From NCBI GenBank assembly GCA_022394775.1, contig JAGFCB010000027.1, positions 1 to 50,826 on the forward strand: DNA of 50,826 nucleotides, given 5' to 3'. The notes below the pieces were generated by a model. It did not search any database. It had not been told where the DNA came from and saw only the letters and a program-made list of their open reading frames with translations. Each line of letters begins with the position of its first letter. The stretch's first letter is position 1. This document shows positions 42,519 through 50,722 of the stretch, piece by piece. The position numbers were made by a program, and so were the translations under genes. Source of the DNA: Candidatus Poribacteria bacterium. GTDB lineage: Bacteria > Poribacteria > WGA-4E > WGA-3G.

Positions 42519-42566
42519 CCATCAGAATGGCTGTCAGCAGTCGGCAGTCAGTAAGAGATTTCTGAT

Positions 42567-42624
42567 TATAGTAAAACCTACAATTAACGAGACATCCATA
42601 GAAGGCTGGGTTCCAAACCCAGCC
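42567..42624. repeat. TATAGTAAA repeat and 9-bp hairpin
   Basis: TATAGTAAAACCTACAATTA at 42567 recurs at 46772 with two changes. Just after it, GGCTGGGTT-CCA-AACCCAGCC (42604-42624) is a perfect hairpin without a T-run. The rest of the 311-base gap 42519-42829 holds a GGCTGTCAGCAGTCGGCAGTC word and a divergent leader repeat with GGGCGAGTACGCCGCAAAA (42736-42754). Confidence 0.65.
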
Positions 42625-42829
42625 TGCATTGGGGATAGGTTTGTTATTTTCTAAAGTGTTGATTTATTTTTCGATTTGACTATAAATCCGCGCTTCACAA
42701 CATCAAAAACGTAGCTCGTAATGAAGCAGATCGCTTATGGGCGAGTACGCCGCAAAATGGAGAGCGGATTTAAGAAAGGCACGTCAAAGTTCAAACCCAC
42801 GTCATTTAACCGCAAGGAAATTCAAAGAT

Positions 42830-43651
42830 ATGCCAGATTATAGACGAGATGAAGTTTTAGGACGATTGAGAACGGAGTTAGATAGCGGCAAACATCTGCT
42901 CGCCGTTGGTGCAGGAACAGGCATCACTGCGAAATTCGCTGAACAGGGTGGCGCAGACCTCATCGTAATTTACAACTCCGGTCGCTACCGGATGTCAGGT
43001 TTCGGATCCTGTGCAGGACTGTTGGCTTACGGCGATGCGAACGCCATCGTCATGGAGATGGGAGAACGCGAAGTTTTACCTGTCGTCAAAGAGACACCCG
43101 TCATCGCAGGTGTCAACGGCACAGACCCGACGCGTCGGATGAGCAACTTCCTTAAACAGGTCAAAGATGTCGGTTTTGACGGTGTGAATAACTTCCCGAC
43201 TGTCGGTGTAATTGACGGCACTTTCAGGGTGACACTCGAAGAGACAGGCATGGGTTTCTACAAAGAGGTCGAGACCATCGGCATCGCACACGAGATGGAT
43301 CTTTTTACGATCGTCTATGTCTTCAACCCAGAAGAGTCGGAAAACATGGCAAAAGTCGGTGCAGATGTAATTATCGCGCACATGGGCACCACAATCGGCG
43401 GCACCATCGGCGCGGAAACAGCCTTCACACTTGAGGATGCAGCAGTGCGTGTCCAAGAAATCTGTGATGCCGCGCAATCGGTGAACCCGAACGTTATCTG
43501 TCTCGCGCACGGCGGTCCCATCTCAAAAGCACCGGAAGCAGCGTTTATCAACGAAAAAACGGACACCGTCGGTTTCGTCGGTGCGTCCAGCATCGAACGG
43601 TTCGCCTGCGAGGAGAGCATCCCACGAGTCACCGCTTCGTTTAAAGAATGA
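42830..43651 (+). CDS. PEP-hydrolase-like TIM-barrel protein
   Basis: 273 residues from ATG 42830, which has AAGGAAAT 9 bases upstream within a leader repeat; an earlier frame from 42737 adds only repeat-encoded residues. The sequence HLLAVGAGTGITAKFAEQGGADLIVIYNSGRYRMSGFGS, VIAGVNGTDPTRRMSNFLKQVKDVGFDGVNNFPTVG, DLFTIVYVFNPEESENMAKVGADVIIAHMGTTIGG and HGGPISKAPEAAF matches the phosphoenolpyruvate-hydrolase-like/TIM-barrel family related to isocitrate-lyase-type barrels. The reaction is not established for the family. Cytoplasmic. It follows the sulfatase-fold gene and may share its pathway. Confidence 0.87.
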   Translation: MPDYRRDEVLGRLRTELDSGKHLLAVGAGTGITAKFAEQGGADLIVIYNSGRYRMSGFGSCAGLLAYGDANAIVMEMGEREVLPVVKETPVIAGVNGTDPTRRMSNFLKQVKDVGFDGVNNFPTVGVIDGTFRVTLEETGMGFYKEVETIGIAHEMDLFTIVYVFNPEESENMAKVGADVIIAHMGTTIGGTIGAETAFTLEDAAVRVQEICDAAQSVNPNVICLAHGGPISKAPEAAFINEKTDTVGFVGASSIERFACEESIPRVTASFKE

Positions 43652-43945
43652 AATCAGCAACTTGGAACATAGGCTGTTAAGCTGTGCATCGTGGAACATA
43701 ACCCATAAGTGTCAATTTAAAAAAAATAACCGCTTCCGTCCGAGACCCAGTAGGTTCGGTTTTGCGGCGTACTCGCCCCGGGGAATGCCACACGGAGAAC
43801 CTTCATACCGTTGGTTCATACGATCTGCATTCCAACCGAACCGGCTCATAGCCATAAATCTTGCAGCTTTGAAAACCTTCTTGAGTCCTGTAAGGTTTAT
43901 TTGCTTGGGGTTTTGGCTTGGGTATTTCTTGAGGTATTGATGTAC
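43652..43945. other. Intergenic region with repeat fragments
   Basis: No gene seen. It contains TTTTGCGGCGTACTCGCCCC near 43763, the inverted copy of the word at 42736-42754, and GAGTCCTGTAAGGTTTATTT-like text near 43884. Nothing else recognised. Confidence 0.5.
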
Positions 43946-44020
43946 AGCCCTATAAGGGCGACATGTTTATAGAAACAACATCCTCTACGAAACTAAGCCC
44001 CGTAGGGGCGACATATTTAT
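43946..44020. repeat. Two GCCCY-RTA-RGGGC hairpin repeats
   Basis: AGCCCTATAAGGGCGACAT (43946) and AGCCCCGTAGGGGCGACAT (43996), each followed by RTTTAT-like sequence. The stem differs by a T-A to C-G double change that keeps pairing. They lie 50 bases apart upstream of purL. Confidence 0.7.
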
Positions 44021-44048
44021 TATCCTTGTATTGTATAAGGTGCTTTTA

Positions 44049-44171
44049 ATGTATGAAGAATTAGACGGAATTAACCCTCCAAACGATAAAGATATTTTGT
44101 ACTGCCATCAGAAATTCGGGCCACTGTCTAAAACAAGATTGGGACATAATAACCCAAGTTGCCACCTTTGA
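44049..44171 (+). CDS. Possible 40-residue small protein
   Basis: ATG 44049 follows AAGGTG by six bases; the frame (MYEELDGINPPNDKDILYCH and onward) ends at TGA 44169-44171. It contains two cysteines and two histidines at spaced positions near the C-terminus, but the family is not recognised. It may be a chance frame or a remnant of a longer gene. Confidence 0.25.
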   Translation: MYEELDGINPPNDKDILYCHQKFGPLSKTRLGHNNPSCHL

Positions 44172-44275
44172 GTGGGAAAACGCCTGTCTATGAACTCTTT
44201 AACGAGGAATTATGCTTGACAATATTTGCAGCAAAATCTCTTCAAGAAAACAACGACTAAATTGCGGAGGAAGCG

Positions 44276-46684
44276 ATGTCCAGTACGGTTAACGAAATAA
44301 ACATCCTAAATGCGGATGACGCTGAACTGATGCGTATCAGCCGAGAGGGAACATTGTCGTTGAATCTGAACGAGATGAAAACGATCCAAACCCATTTTGG
44401 CGCGTTAGGACGCAACCCGACTGATGTAGAAATAGAAACGATTGCACAAACATGGTCTGAGCATTGCGTTCACAAAACTTTCAAGAGCATCATCCACTAT
44501 ATCGAAGACGGAAAAGCACCAGAGCAGATTGACGGTCTGTTTCCAACCTATATTCAGCGCGCCACCGAAGAAATCGCAAAACCGTGGTGTGTCTCTGTAT
44601 TTTCAGATAACGCTGGTATCATCGAGTTTGACGAGACATTCAATATCGTCTTCAAAGTAGAGACACACAACCATCCATCAGCGATTGAACCTTACGGCGG
44701 TGCTGGCACCGGTATCGGTGGTGTCATCCGAGATTCACTCGGCACAGGACTCGGTGCGAAACCGATTCTGAATACGGATGTCTTCTGCTTCGGAATGCCG
44801 GATACACCTTACGCGCAGCTCCCGAAGGGGACACTCCACCCGAAACGCGTCTTTAAAGGTGTTGTCGCGGGTGTCCGAGACTACGGTAACCGGATGGGGA
44901 TCCCGACCGCGAACGGTGCGATTCTTTTCGATGCCCGTTATACCGCGAACCCGCTCGTCTTCTGTGGAAATGTGGGTTTGATACCGAGAAACAGATGCGA
45001 GAAATCCGTTGAACCCGGTGATCTGGTAGTGGCTATCGGTGGACAGACAGGACGCGACGGCATCCACGGTGCGACCTTCTCCTCCGCTGAATTGGACGAC
45101 ACCTCCGAGAATCTCGGCAGTGTGGTGCAAATCGGTAACCCGATCATGGAAAAGAAGATCGTTGATGCGTTGCTACAGGCGCGCGATCGTAACCTTTATC
45201 GTTCAATCACCGATTGCGGTGCAGGCGGCTTCTCATCTGCCGTCGGTGAGATGGGGGAACCCGTAGGTGCTGAGGTGCATCTCGAACGCGTCTCCCTGAA
45301 ATATGAAGGGCTCGCGCCGTGGGAAATCTGGCTCTCCGAAGCACAAGAACGGATGGTCATCGCTGTGCCACCTGAAAATCTATCGGAATTGATGGAGATA
45401 TGCGAGGCAGAAGTCGTTGAAGCCACAGTCCTCGGTACTTTCACGGATACGCATAGACTACAGGTTTTCTACGAAGGCGCGATGGTAGCCGATTTAGAGA
45501 TGGAGTTCCTACACCACGGACTGCCAAAGCCCGTAAAACAGGCCGTTTGGCAGCCACCGAAGCATCAGGAGATGGCATCGCGAGACAAAGGAATCGGGGT
45601 TGGAAACGCCTCCTACACGGACGACCTCAAGAAACTTCTCGCAAGCCCGAACATTGCGAGCAAAGAATCCGTCATTCGGCAATACGATCACGAAGTCCAA
45701 GGCGGTATGGTTATCAATCCGCTCGTGGGTGTGGCTAACGACGGGCCGAGCGATGCCTGCGTCGTTACGCCTGTTTTGGGCAGCCGAAAAGGTGTCATCG
45801 TTGCTAACGGTATCAACCCAAAATATAGCGATGTGGACCCGTATATCAGCGCTGCATCGGCGATCGACGAGGCATTGCGAAATATCGTTGCTGTGGGTGG
45901 GAGCCTTGAAAAGACCGCATTATTGGATAACTTCTGCTGGGGGAACCCGGATAAACCCGATCGTCTCGGCGAGTTAGTCCGCGCGGCAAAAGCGTGTTAT
46001 GACATCGCTACGGCTTACGGCACGCCCTATATCTCCGGTAAAGATAGCCTTTACAACGAATATAGCGATACAACGACTGGTGAACAACGCGCAATACCGT
46101 CAACGCTCCTTATATCCGCGATTTGTGTCATCTCAGATATCCGTCGCGCCGTTACAATGGATGTAAAAACGCCCGGCAATTTTATCTATGTTGTCGGTAA
46201 TACCTACGCAGAATTGGGCGGATCCCACTATTTCGGCATCCATGGATTCATAGGTAACAACGCACCAGTTGTCCGTCCTGATGAAGGCAAGTTGACGATG
46301 CAACGGCTCAGCACGGCTATCAACAGCGGCTTCGTCCGTTCGTGTCATGACTGCTCTGAAGGCGGGATCGGCGTAGCAGCCGCGGAGATGGCATTTGCGG
46401 GTGGATACGGCATGTCCCTGAATCTTAACGATATTCCGACAGGCGACGAAACCGCTGCTGATGACTATCTTCTGTTCTCAGAATCAAACAGCCGTTTTAT
46501 TGTGGAGATTGAACCACAACATCGCGAGGCGTACGAAAATCACATGAAAGGTATTCCTACAGGCTGCCTCGGCACCGTCACAGAGACACCAGAATTCGTC
46601 GTCAAAGGACGGGCAGGAAACTCAATTATCGAAACTTCGATTGACGTTCTGAAATCTGCATGGCAAACACCATTGCATTCGTAA
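44276..46684 (+). CDS. purL: Phosphoribosylformylglycinamidine synthase, PurL subunit
   Basis: 802 residues; ATP-dependent conversion of FGAR to FGAM in purine synthesis, using ammonia from PurQ. Signature segments: IAQTWSEHCVHKTFKS, KVETHNHPSAIEPYGGAGTGIGGVIRDSLGTGLGAKP, GGQTGRDGIHGATFSS, SITDCGAGGFSSAVGEMGE, ISGKDSLYNEY and VRSCHDCSEGGIGVAAAEMAFAGGYG. Both duplicated PurM-like halves are present, as in small-type PurL, which needs PurS and PurQ partners. ATG after GGAGGA. purQ follows after about 300 bases that contain repeat elements. No purS gene is in the window. Confidence 0.97.
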   Translation: MSSTVNEINILNADDAELMRISREGTLSLNLNEMKTIQTHFGALGRNPTDVEIETIAQTWSEHCVHKTFKSIIHYIEDGKAPEQIDGLFPTYIQRATEEIAKPWCVSVFSDNAGIIEFDETFNIVFKVETHNHPSAIEPYGGAGTGIGGVIRDSLGTGLGAKPILNTDVFCFGMPDTPYAQLPKGTLHPKRVFKGVVAGVRDYGNRMGIPTANGAILFDARYTANPLVFCGNVGLIPRNRCEKSVEPGDLVVAIGGQTGRDGIHGATFSSAELDDTSENLGSVVQIGNPIMEKKIVDALLQARDRNLYRSITDCGAGGFSSAVGEMGEPVGAEVHLERVSLKYEGLAPWEIWLSEAQERMVIAVPPENLSELMEICEAEVVEATVLGTFTDTHRLQVFYEGAMVADLEMEFLHHGLPKPVKQAVWQPPKHQEMASRDKGIGVGNASYTDDLKKLLASPNIASKESVIRQYDHEVQGGMVINPLVGVANDGPSDACVVTPVLGSRKGVIVANGINPKYSDVDPYISAASAIDEALRNIVAVGGSLEKTALLDNFCWGNPDKPDRLGELVRAAKACYDIATAYGTPYISGKDSLYNEYSDTTTGEQRAIPSTLLISAICVISDIRRAVTMDVKTPGNFIYVVGNTYAELGGSHYFGIHGFIGNNAPVVRPDEGKLTMQRLSTAINSGFVRSCHDCSEGGIGVAAAEMAFAGGYGMSLNLNDIPTGDETAADDYLLFSESNSRFIVEIEPQHREAYENHMKGIPTGCLGTVTETPEFVVKGRAGNSIIETSIDVLKSAWQTPLHS

Positions 46685-46713
46685 CCTTTAAGCAAGTTGT
46701 GTGTTTAACTCAT

Positions 46714-46964
46714 AGGACTTACGCATTTTCTCTTAAAGTTCCCCTGATAAGGGGAATTTAGGGATGTTTCTTATAGTAAACCCCACAATTAATTATACAC
46801 CTAAGATTGGCGGGGTTACTAGAGGAAACACCCCAGCAAAAACACCCCGCCAGCGAGGAGAGAGCATCGTACGCATTTTCTCTTAAAGTCCCCCTGATAA
46901 GGGGGATTTAGGGGGTTTAAAATTAAAAAAATCTACCATCGCGCACCAAATTTGCGTAAATCCT
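46714..46964. repeat. 251-bp element with AGGACTTACGCA ends between purL and purQ
   Basis: Left end AGGACTTACGCA (46714-46725) and right end TGCGTAAATCCT (46953-46964), 11 of 12 complementary. Inside are two direct copies of ACGCATTTTCTCTTAAAGT plus CCCCTGATAAGGGG (46721-46764 and 46871-46917), a TATAGTAAACCCCACAATTA word (46772) and TGGCGGGGT/ACCCCGCCA-like arms. No coding capacity. It fills nearly the whole gap. Confidence 0.7.
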
Positions 46965-46982
46965 GACTTATAAAGGACAAAA

Positions 46983-47786
46983 ATGACGAAACCTAAAGTA
47001 CTCATCTTACGAACCGCAGGGACTAACTGCGATGCTGAAACAGACACGGCGTTTCGGCTCGCCGGTGCTGAGACTGCGTTAGTCCACATCCAAAATCTTA
47101 TATCTGGCAAAGTGAACCTAACCGACTATCAGATCCTCGCGATTCCAGGTGGCTTCTCCTACGGCGACGACATTGCAGCCGGTATTTTACTGGCGATCGA
47201 GATGAAACATAAATTGACAGAGGCACTCAACGCGTTCGTTGCGTCCGGTAAACTACTTATCGGTATATGCAACGGATTCCAAGTCTTGGTGCGGACAGGT
47301 TTGTTGCCGGGGATGTCCACTGCTGATGGCGATACACCAGAGATGGGACAACGCACAACACTCGCCATGAACACATCCGCAAGGTTCGAGTGCCGATGGG
47401 TAGACTTGGCGACACAAGAAAGCCCATGTGTCTTCACAAAAGACATCAAACCACGTGTCTATCTGCCCGTCGCACATGCTGAGGGTCGGTTCACTGCACC
47501 AACAGATGTGTTGGGCGAATTAGAAGCGAACAACCAAGTTGTGTTTCGATATGCCGACAGCGCATATCCGAACAATCCAAACGGTTCAGATGCCGATATT
47601 GCGGGTATCTGTGATGCAACAGGCAGAATCTTCGGTTTGATGCCGCACCCTGAACGGTTCTTAACGAAATGGAATCACCCGCGCTGGAGTCGGATCCCAG
47701 AAACAGAAGATACGGACGCTGAAGAAGGCGACGGACTCATTATTTTCAAAAACGCTGTTAATTACGCCAAAGCGAAGTGCCCGTAG
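46983..47786 (+). CDS. purQ: Phosphoribosylformylglycinamidine synthase, PurQ glutaminase subunit
   Basis: 267 residues. Class I glutamine amidotransferase that supplies ammonia to PurL. Catalytic cysteine in IGICNGFQVLVRTGLLPG (GICNG), His and Glu in GLMPHPERF. KPKVLILRTAGTNCDAETDTAFRLAGAE, AIPGGFSYGDDIAAG and LPVAHAEGRF are PurQ hallmarks. About 40 residues longer than B. subtilis PurQ, mostly near the C-terminus (RWSRIPETEDTDAEEGDG). Start ATG after AAAGGAC. It is separated from purL by a repeat element, which may limit cotranscription. Confidence 0.97.
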   Translation: MTKPKVLILRTAGTNCDAETDTAFRLAGAETALVHIQNLISGKVNLTDYQILAIPGGFSYGDDIAAGILLAIEMKHKLTEALNAFVASGKLLIGICNGFQVLVRTGLLPGMSTADGDTPEMGQRTTLAMNTSARFECRWVDLATQESPCVFTKDIKPRVYLPVAHAEGRFTAPTDVLGELEANNQVVFRYADSAYPNNPNGSDADIAGICDATGRIFGLMPHPERFLTKWNHPRWSRIPETEDTDAEEGDGLIIFKNAVNYAKAKCP

Positions 47787-47815
47787 CATAAACCCAAATA
47801 TTCGAGAATCAAAAA

Positions 47816-48256
47816 ATGCAAGAGAAGCTATCGCGTCGTCTCCTCCCATTCTATATGAAATTGCCTGTTTTGTGGGCGTTCATTATACTTTCAGTATTGG
47901 GGCAGTTGCTCTGGGTCGCTGTCATCTCACAAGACGTACGCATCGACCTACGCTGGTCAAGTTTCGGCTTCGGTTTAGGGATCGCCTTAGGTTTTATGCA
48001 GGGGAAATGGACATCCCGGTTATGGCAACAGTCCTATCTAAAAGTGCTAAAACGGCAGATAACCTTCTGGGACGCGAAAGGTGCCAAATTCCTCACATTT
48101 TATACCTGTGCTGCACTCGGTTTACCTATTTTTTGTCCTCTCCTCCTCCACTCACTCGATACGCTAACGTTAGTAGGCATCCAATCCTACGTCTTCGGCT
48201 TCATCGGTGCAATGAATGTACCACTGCTGCTATGGGTGCGCCGCATCCCGAAGTGA
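47816..48256 (+). CDS. Small membrane protein, unknown
   Basis: 146 residues with four hydrophobic segments: LPVLWAFIILSVLGQLLWVAVI, FGFGLGIALGFMQG, FLTFYTCAALGLPIFCPLLL and GIQSYVFGFIGAMNVPLLLWV. No motif is recognised. It starts 29 bases after purQ, same direction, and may be an integral part of that transcript. The protein is basic at both ends. Probable inner-membrane location. Confidence 0.7.
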   Translation: MQEKLSRRLLPFYMKLPVLWAFIILSVLGQLLWVAVISQDVRIDLRWSSFGFGLGIALGFMQGKWTSRLWQQSYLKVLKRQITFWDAKGAKFLTFYTCAALGLPIFCPLLLHSLDTLTLVGIQSYVFGFIGAMNVPLLLWVRRIPK

Positions 48257-48329
48257 ATATAGTTGTTGGTTATCGGCTGTCAGCAAGAGGATTCTGATGC
48301 CTGTCAAGAGTTCTTCAACTGAACATTGA

Positions 48330-48358
48330 TTGAAAATTCGTCACAGATATGGTAAACT
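48330..48358 (+). promoter_or_regulatory. Promoter for the RHH-helicase pair
   Basis: TTGAAA (48330-48335) and TAAACT (48353-48358) with a 17-base spacer, about 45 bases before the ATG at 48404. Upstream, 48257-48300, is a GGTTATCGGCTGTCAGCAAGAG repeat fragment. Confidence 0.45.
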
Positions 48359-48403
48359 TTATGTAAAATTGATAGGTTCAGAACCGTTGCTGGAGATTTC
48401 ATT

Positions 48404-48937
48404 ATGCATCCCCTGACAATTTCCTTACCAGACGACTTATATGAAAAATTAACACAACAAGCAAAAGTGTCTGAAATCACCCTTGAAGAACTTGTGTTAT
48501 TTCAACTCAAGCGCGATGAAGTAAGAGACACCGCTCTCACTTTTTTACGAAAGCGCGCTGGTAGATGCTTGATCGCAAAAGAACCTATTCTTAAAGAATC
48601 AACGCCACCTGTATGGGTAGTTCCTATTTTTACCAATGTCGATCCTCCTGTTGGAGTTGGAGAAATACGTGTTGCTGCTGATACTGGAAAAGTTTTAAGT
48701 ACAGAGATGGACGTGGCTGAAATGATTAGAAAAGGCCACGTTAGTTTTGGGTTTAAGTCTTTCGCTGCAAAAAAACAAGAACGTTTGACAGAACTTCTGG
48801 CATTGAATAGTGAACAAGTATTAGCGCCAGAAGTGAGACAAGAGATGGACGCACTCCTCGCTGAAAAGCAAGCACTCCAGATCCGGAATCTCCAAACGCT
48901 GGAGAAACGGCTTTTATCGTACCCGATAAAAATATGA
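48404..48937 (+). CDS. Ribbon-helix-helix-like protein coupled to helicase
   Basis: 177 residues. The N-terminus LTISLPDDLYEKLTQQAKVSEITLEELVLFQLKR has the beta-strand plus two-helix pattern of ribbon-helix-helix (CopG/Arc-type) DNA-binding proteins. The middle (VPIFTNVDPPVGVGEIRVAADTGKVLSTEMDVAEMIRKG) is not recognised, and the C-terminus (about 130-177) is a charged helix likely to form a coiled coil. The stop overlaps the helicase start as ATGA, so translation of the two is probably coupled. It may bind DNA or regulate the pair; this is inference from the fold pattern. Antitoxin-like size, but no toxin partner apart from the helicase. Confidence 0.75.
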   Translation: MHPLTISLPDDLYEKLTQQAKVSEITLEELVLFQLKRDEVRDTALTFLRKRAGRCLIAKEPILKESTPPVWVVPIFTNVDPPVGVGEIRVAADTGKVLSTEMDVAEMIRKGHVSFGFKSFAAKKQERLTELLALNSEQVLAPEVRQEMDALLAEKQALQIRNLQTLEKRLLSYPIKI

Positions 48938-50655
48938 GACTTGACAGAAACCAAGAAAAAGCCGTCAACCACGTCACAGGACCCGCAATCGTTATCGCGG
49001 GACCCGGTAGTGGCAAAACTACCGTCGTAACAGCACGGATCCTGAACCTCATCCAAACGCATAACATCCCACCCTCGCAGATCCTCGCCATCGCCTTTAA
49101 CAGAAAAGCCGTCGAAGAGATGGAAACCCGTATTCTACAAAGACTCACGGCATCCGCAACCGAAACCTCCGAAAAACCTGTCATCCGTACACTCCACGCT
49201 TTCGGCAAAGACCTTATCACCGAAAACCATAAACGCGCCGGATTTAACCACAACCCAGAAATCTGGTCAGGACAGATTGATCAAATCATCGCAGACGAGC
49301 GGAAACAGATTGAACACAAAATCGCCACAACTGAGGTCGCCATCTATAAAATCCAGCACAAAAGTACCGGTAAGTGCTACATCGGGCAGACCACGAACCC
49401 AGACCGACGCAGAAAAGAACACTTCAGCAATTCATCAAACGACAGACTCCGGCAGGCGATTAAATCTGCCGGAGAGACACAATTCAGTTTTGAAGTGATT
49501 GAATGGATTTCAGGACGAGAGGCGAATCGTCGTGAGGCACATTGGATCACGTACTACAGAGACAGTGGAGACGTGTTCAACCGAGCGGATCCGATGCGGG
49601 TTCAGTATAATAACCAGTTACTGCTCGAAATGTTCTGTCAGCACTTCGGCATCCCCTACGAAGCACATCTCGACACACACCCCGATTTCGAGAATCTCCG
49701 CGACCGTTTCGACGGGATAAAAGAGACGGTCATGCGAGCGAAACGACAAGTTATCACCGGGCTGTTCGATCCGAAAACCCTTACCGATCGCGTGGCACGC
49801 GCATTTGCGGAAAAATACGAAGCACGTAAAACCGAAGCAAACGCCGTCGATTTCGAGGATATGATTATCTATGCTGCGTACCTCCTTGAGACCTGCCCTG
49901 ATCTCCGCCAAACCTATCGCGACAAATATCCATATCTACTCGTTGATGAGTTCCAAGACATTGCGCCCGCCGATTTCCGACTCATTGAACTTCTCTCCGA
50001 AAACCTCTTTGCTGTCGGGGACGACGATCAGGCGATCTACGGATTTCGCGGCGGTAATTCAGAGATTATGCTGAAATTCACTGACCGGAAGGACGTAGCA
50101 AAGTATGAGATTACACGCAATTATCGTTCTACGTCCACTATTGTTGAACACGCCAGAGCGTTAATCGAGCGAAACGCGCCCCGTATCCGCAAAGACCTCC
50201 GCGCCTATAACCCGATGCAACAGCACATAAAAACCGTCCAGACGACCCCTGAAACAGCCGCAGCTGCTTTATTACGCGAGTTGAAATCATCACAGGAGAC
50301 AGCCGTCTTGGCGCGTACCAACTACGAAACCGATCAGATTCAAGCGATGCTTACTAACCATGCAACGACACCCGAAGTAACAACAATTCACAAATCAAAA
50401 GGCAGAGAATGGGAAAAGGTTATTCTTATCCACAACACACTGGAACGCCAGTTTCCGCGTCGTAATAGTGAACTGACAGAGGAACGCCGTGTGTTCTATG
50501 TCGCGATGACGCGTGCCAAGACGGAGTTGGTCGTCCTCGGCGGGAGATGTCCGTTTGTGCCGGAGTTCGAGAAAATCCGAAAAAATCTCGGCTATTGTCT
50601 CCGCCAATTCGCTTATTGGCGAGCGAGAAGAAAACGAAAAAAGGAGGAGATGTAA
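48934..50655 (+). CDS. UvrD/Rep-like SF1 helicase with inserted GIY-YIG nuclease domain
   Basis: 573 residues. SF1A helicase motifs: Q-like DRNQEKAV, Walker A AGPGSGKTT (22-30), Ia LAIAFNRKAVEEMETR, Walker B VDEFQD (337-342), III VGDDDQAIYGFRGG (361-374), IV YEITRNYRST, V TIHKSKGREWE (484-493), VI RRVFYVAMTRAKTEL. Between motif Ib (RTLHAFG) and Walker B, residues about 134-217 (49333-49584) form a complete GIY-YIG domain: VAIYKIQHKSTGKCYIGQT, arginines in NPDRRRKEH, catalytic Glu in EAHWITYYRDSGDVFN (E201). The 2B region between IV and V is short, so the protein is smaller than UvrD. Expected to unwind and nick DNA. The 4-bp overlap with the RHH-like gene suggests one module. Confidence 0.93.
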   Translation: MRLDRNQEKAVNHVTGPAIVIAGPGSGKTTVVTARILNLIQTHNIPPSQILAIAFNRKAVEEMETRILQRLTASATETSEKPVIRTLHAFGKDLITENHKRAGFNHNPEIWSGQIDQIIADERKQIEHKIATTEVAIYKIQHKSTGKCYIGQTTNPDRRRKEHFSNSSNDRLRQAIKSAGETQFSFEVIEWISGREANRREAHWITYYRDSGDVFNRADPMRVQYNNQLLLEMFCQHFGIPYEAHLDTHPDFENLRDRFDGIKETVMRAKRQVITGLFDPKTLTDRVARAFAEKYEARKTEANAVDFEDMIIYAAYLLETCPDLRQTYRDKYPYLLVDEFQDIAPADFRLIELLSENLFAVGDDDQAIYGFRGGNSEIMLKFTDRKDVAKYEITRNYRSTSTIVEHARALIERNAPRIRKDLRAYNPMQQHIKTVQTTPETAAAALLRELKSSQETAVLARTNYETDQIQAMLTNHATTPEVTTIHKSKGREWEKVILIHNTLERQFPRRNSELTEERRVFYVAMTRAKTELVVLGGRCPFVPEFEKIRKNLGYCLRQFAYWRARRKRKKEEM

Positions 50656-50666
50656 AATAGAGATTG

Positions 50667-50675
50667 TGCTATAAT
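50667..50675 (+). promoter_or_regulatory. Extended -10 promoter
   Basis: TGCTATAAT is a perfect extended -10 element (TGN-TATAAT) with no clear -35 box. It lies just after the helicase gene and about 45 bases before the last gene of the window. Confidence 0.5.
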
Positions 50676-50722
50676 CAAAGGAATCAATCACACCACTATG
50701 AACCCGAAATCCCAATCTCTTT

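Noticed and set aside
42604..42624. Hairpin as terminator of the sulfatase-fold gene
   Set aside because: The stem is perfect but no T-run follows it, and it adjoins a dispersed repeat word.
49333..49584. GIY-YIG segment as part of an intein or intron
   Set aside because: No intein splice blocks or terminal Cys/His-Asn residues flank it, and the helicase motifs on both sides are at plausible distances with the domain as a structural insert.
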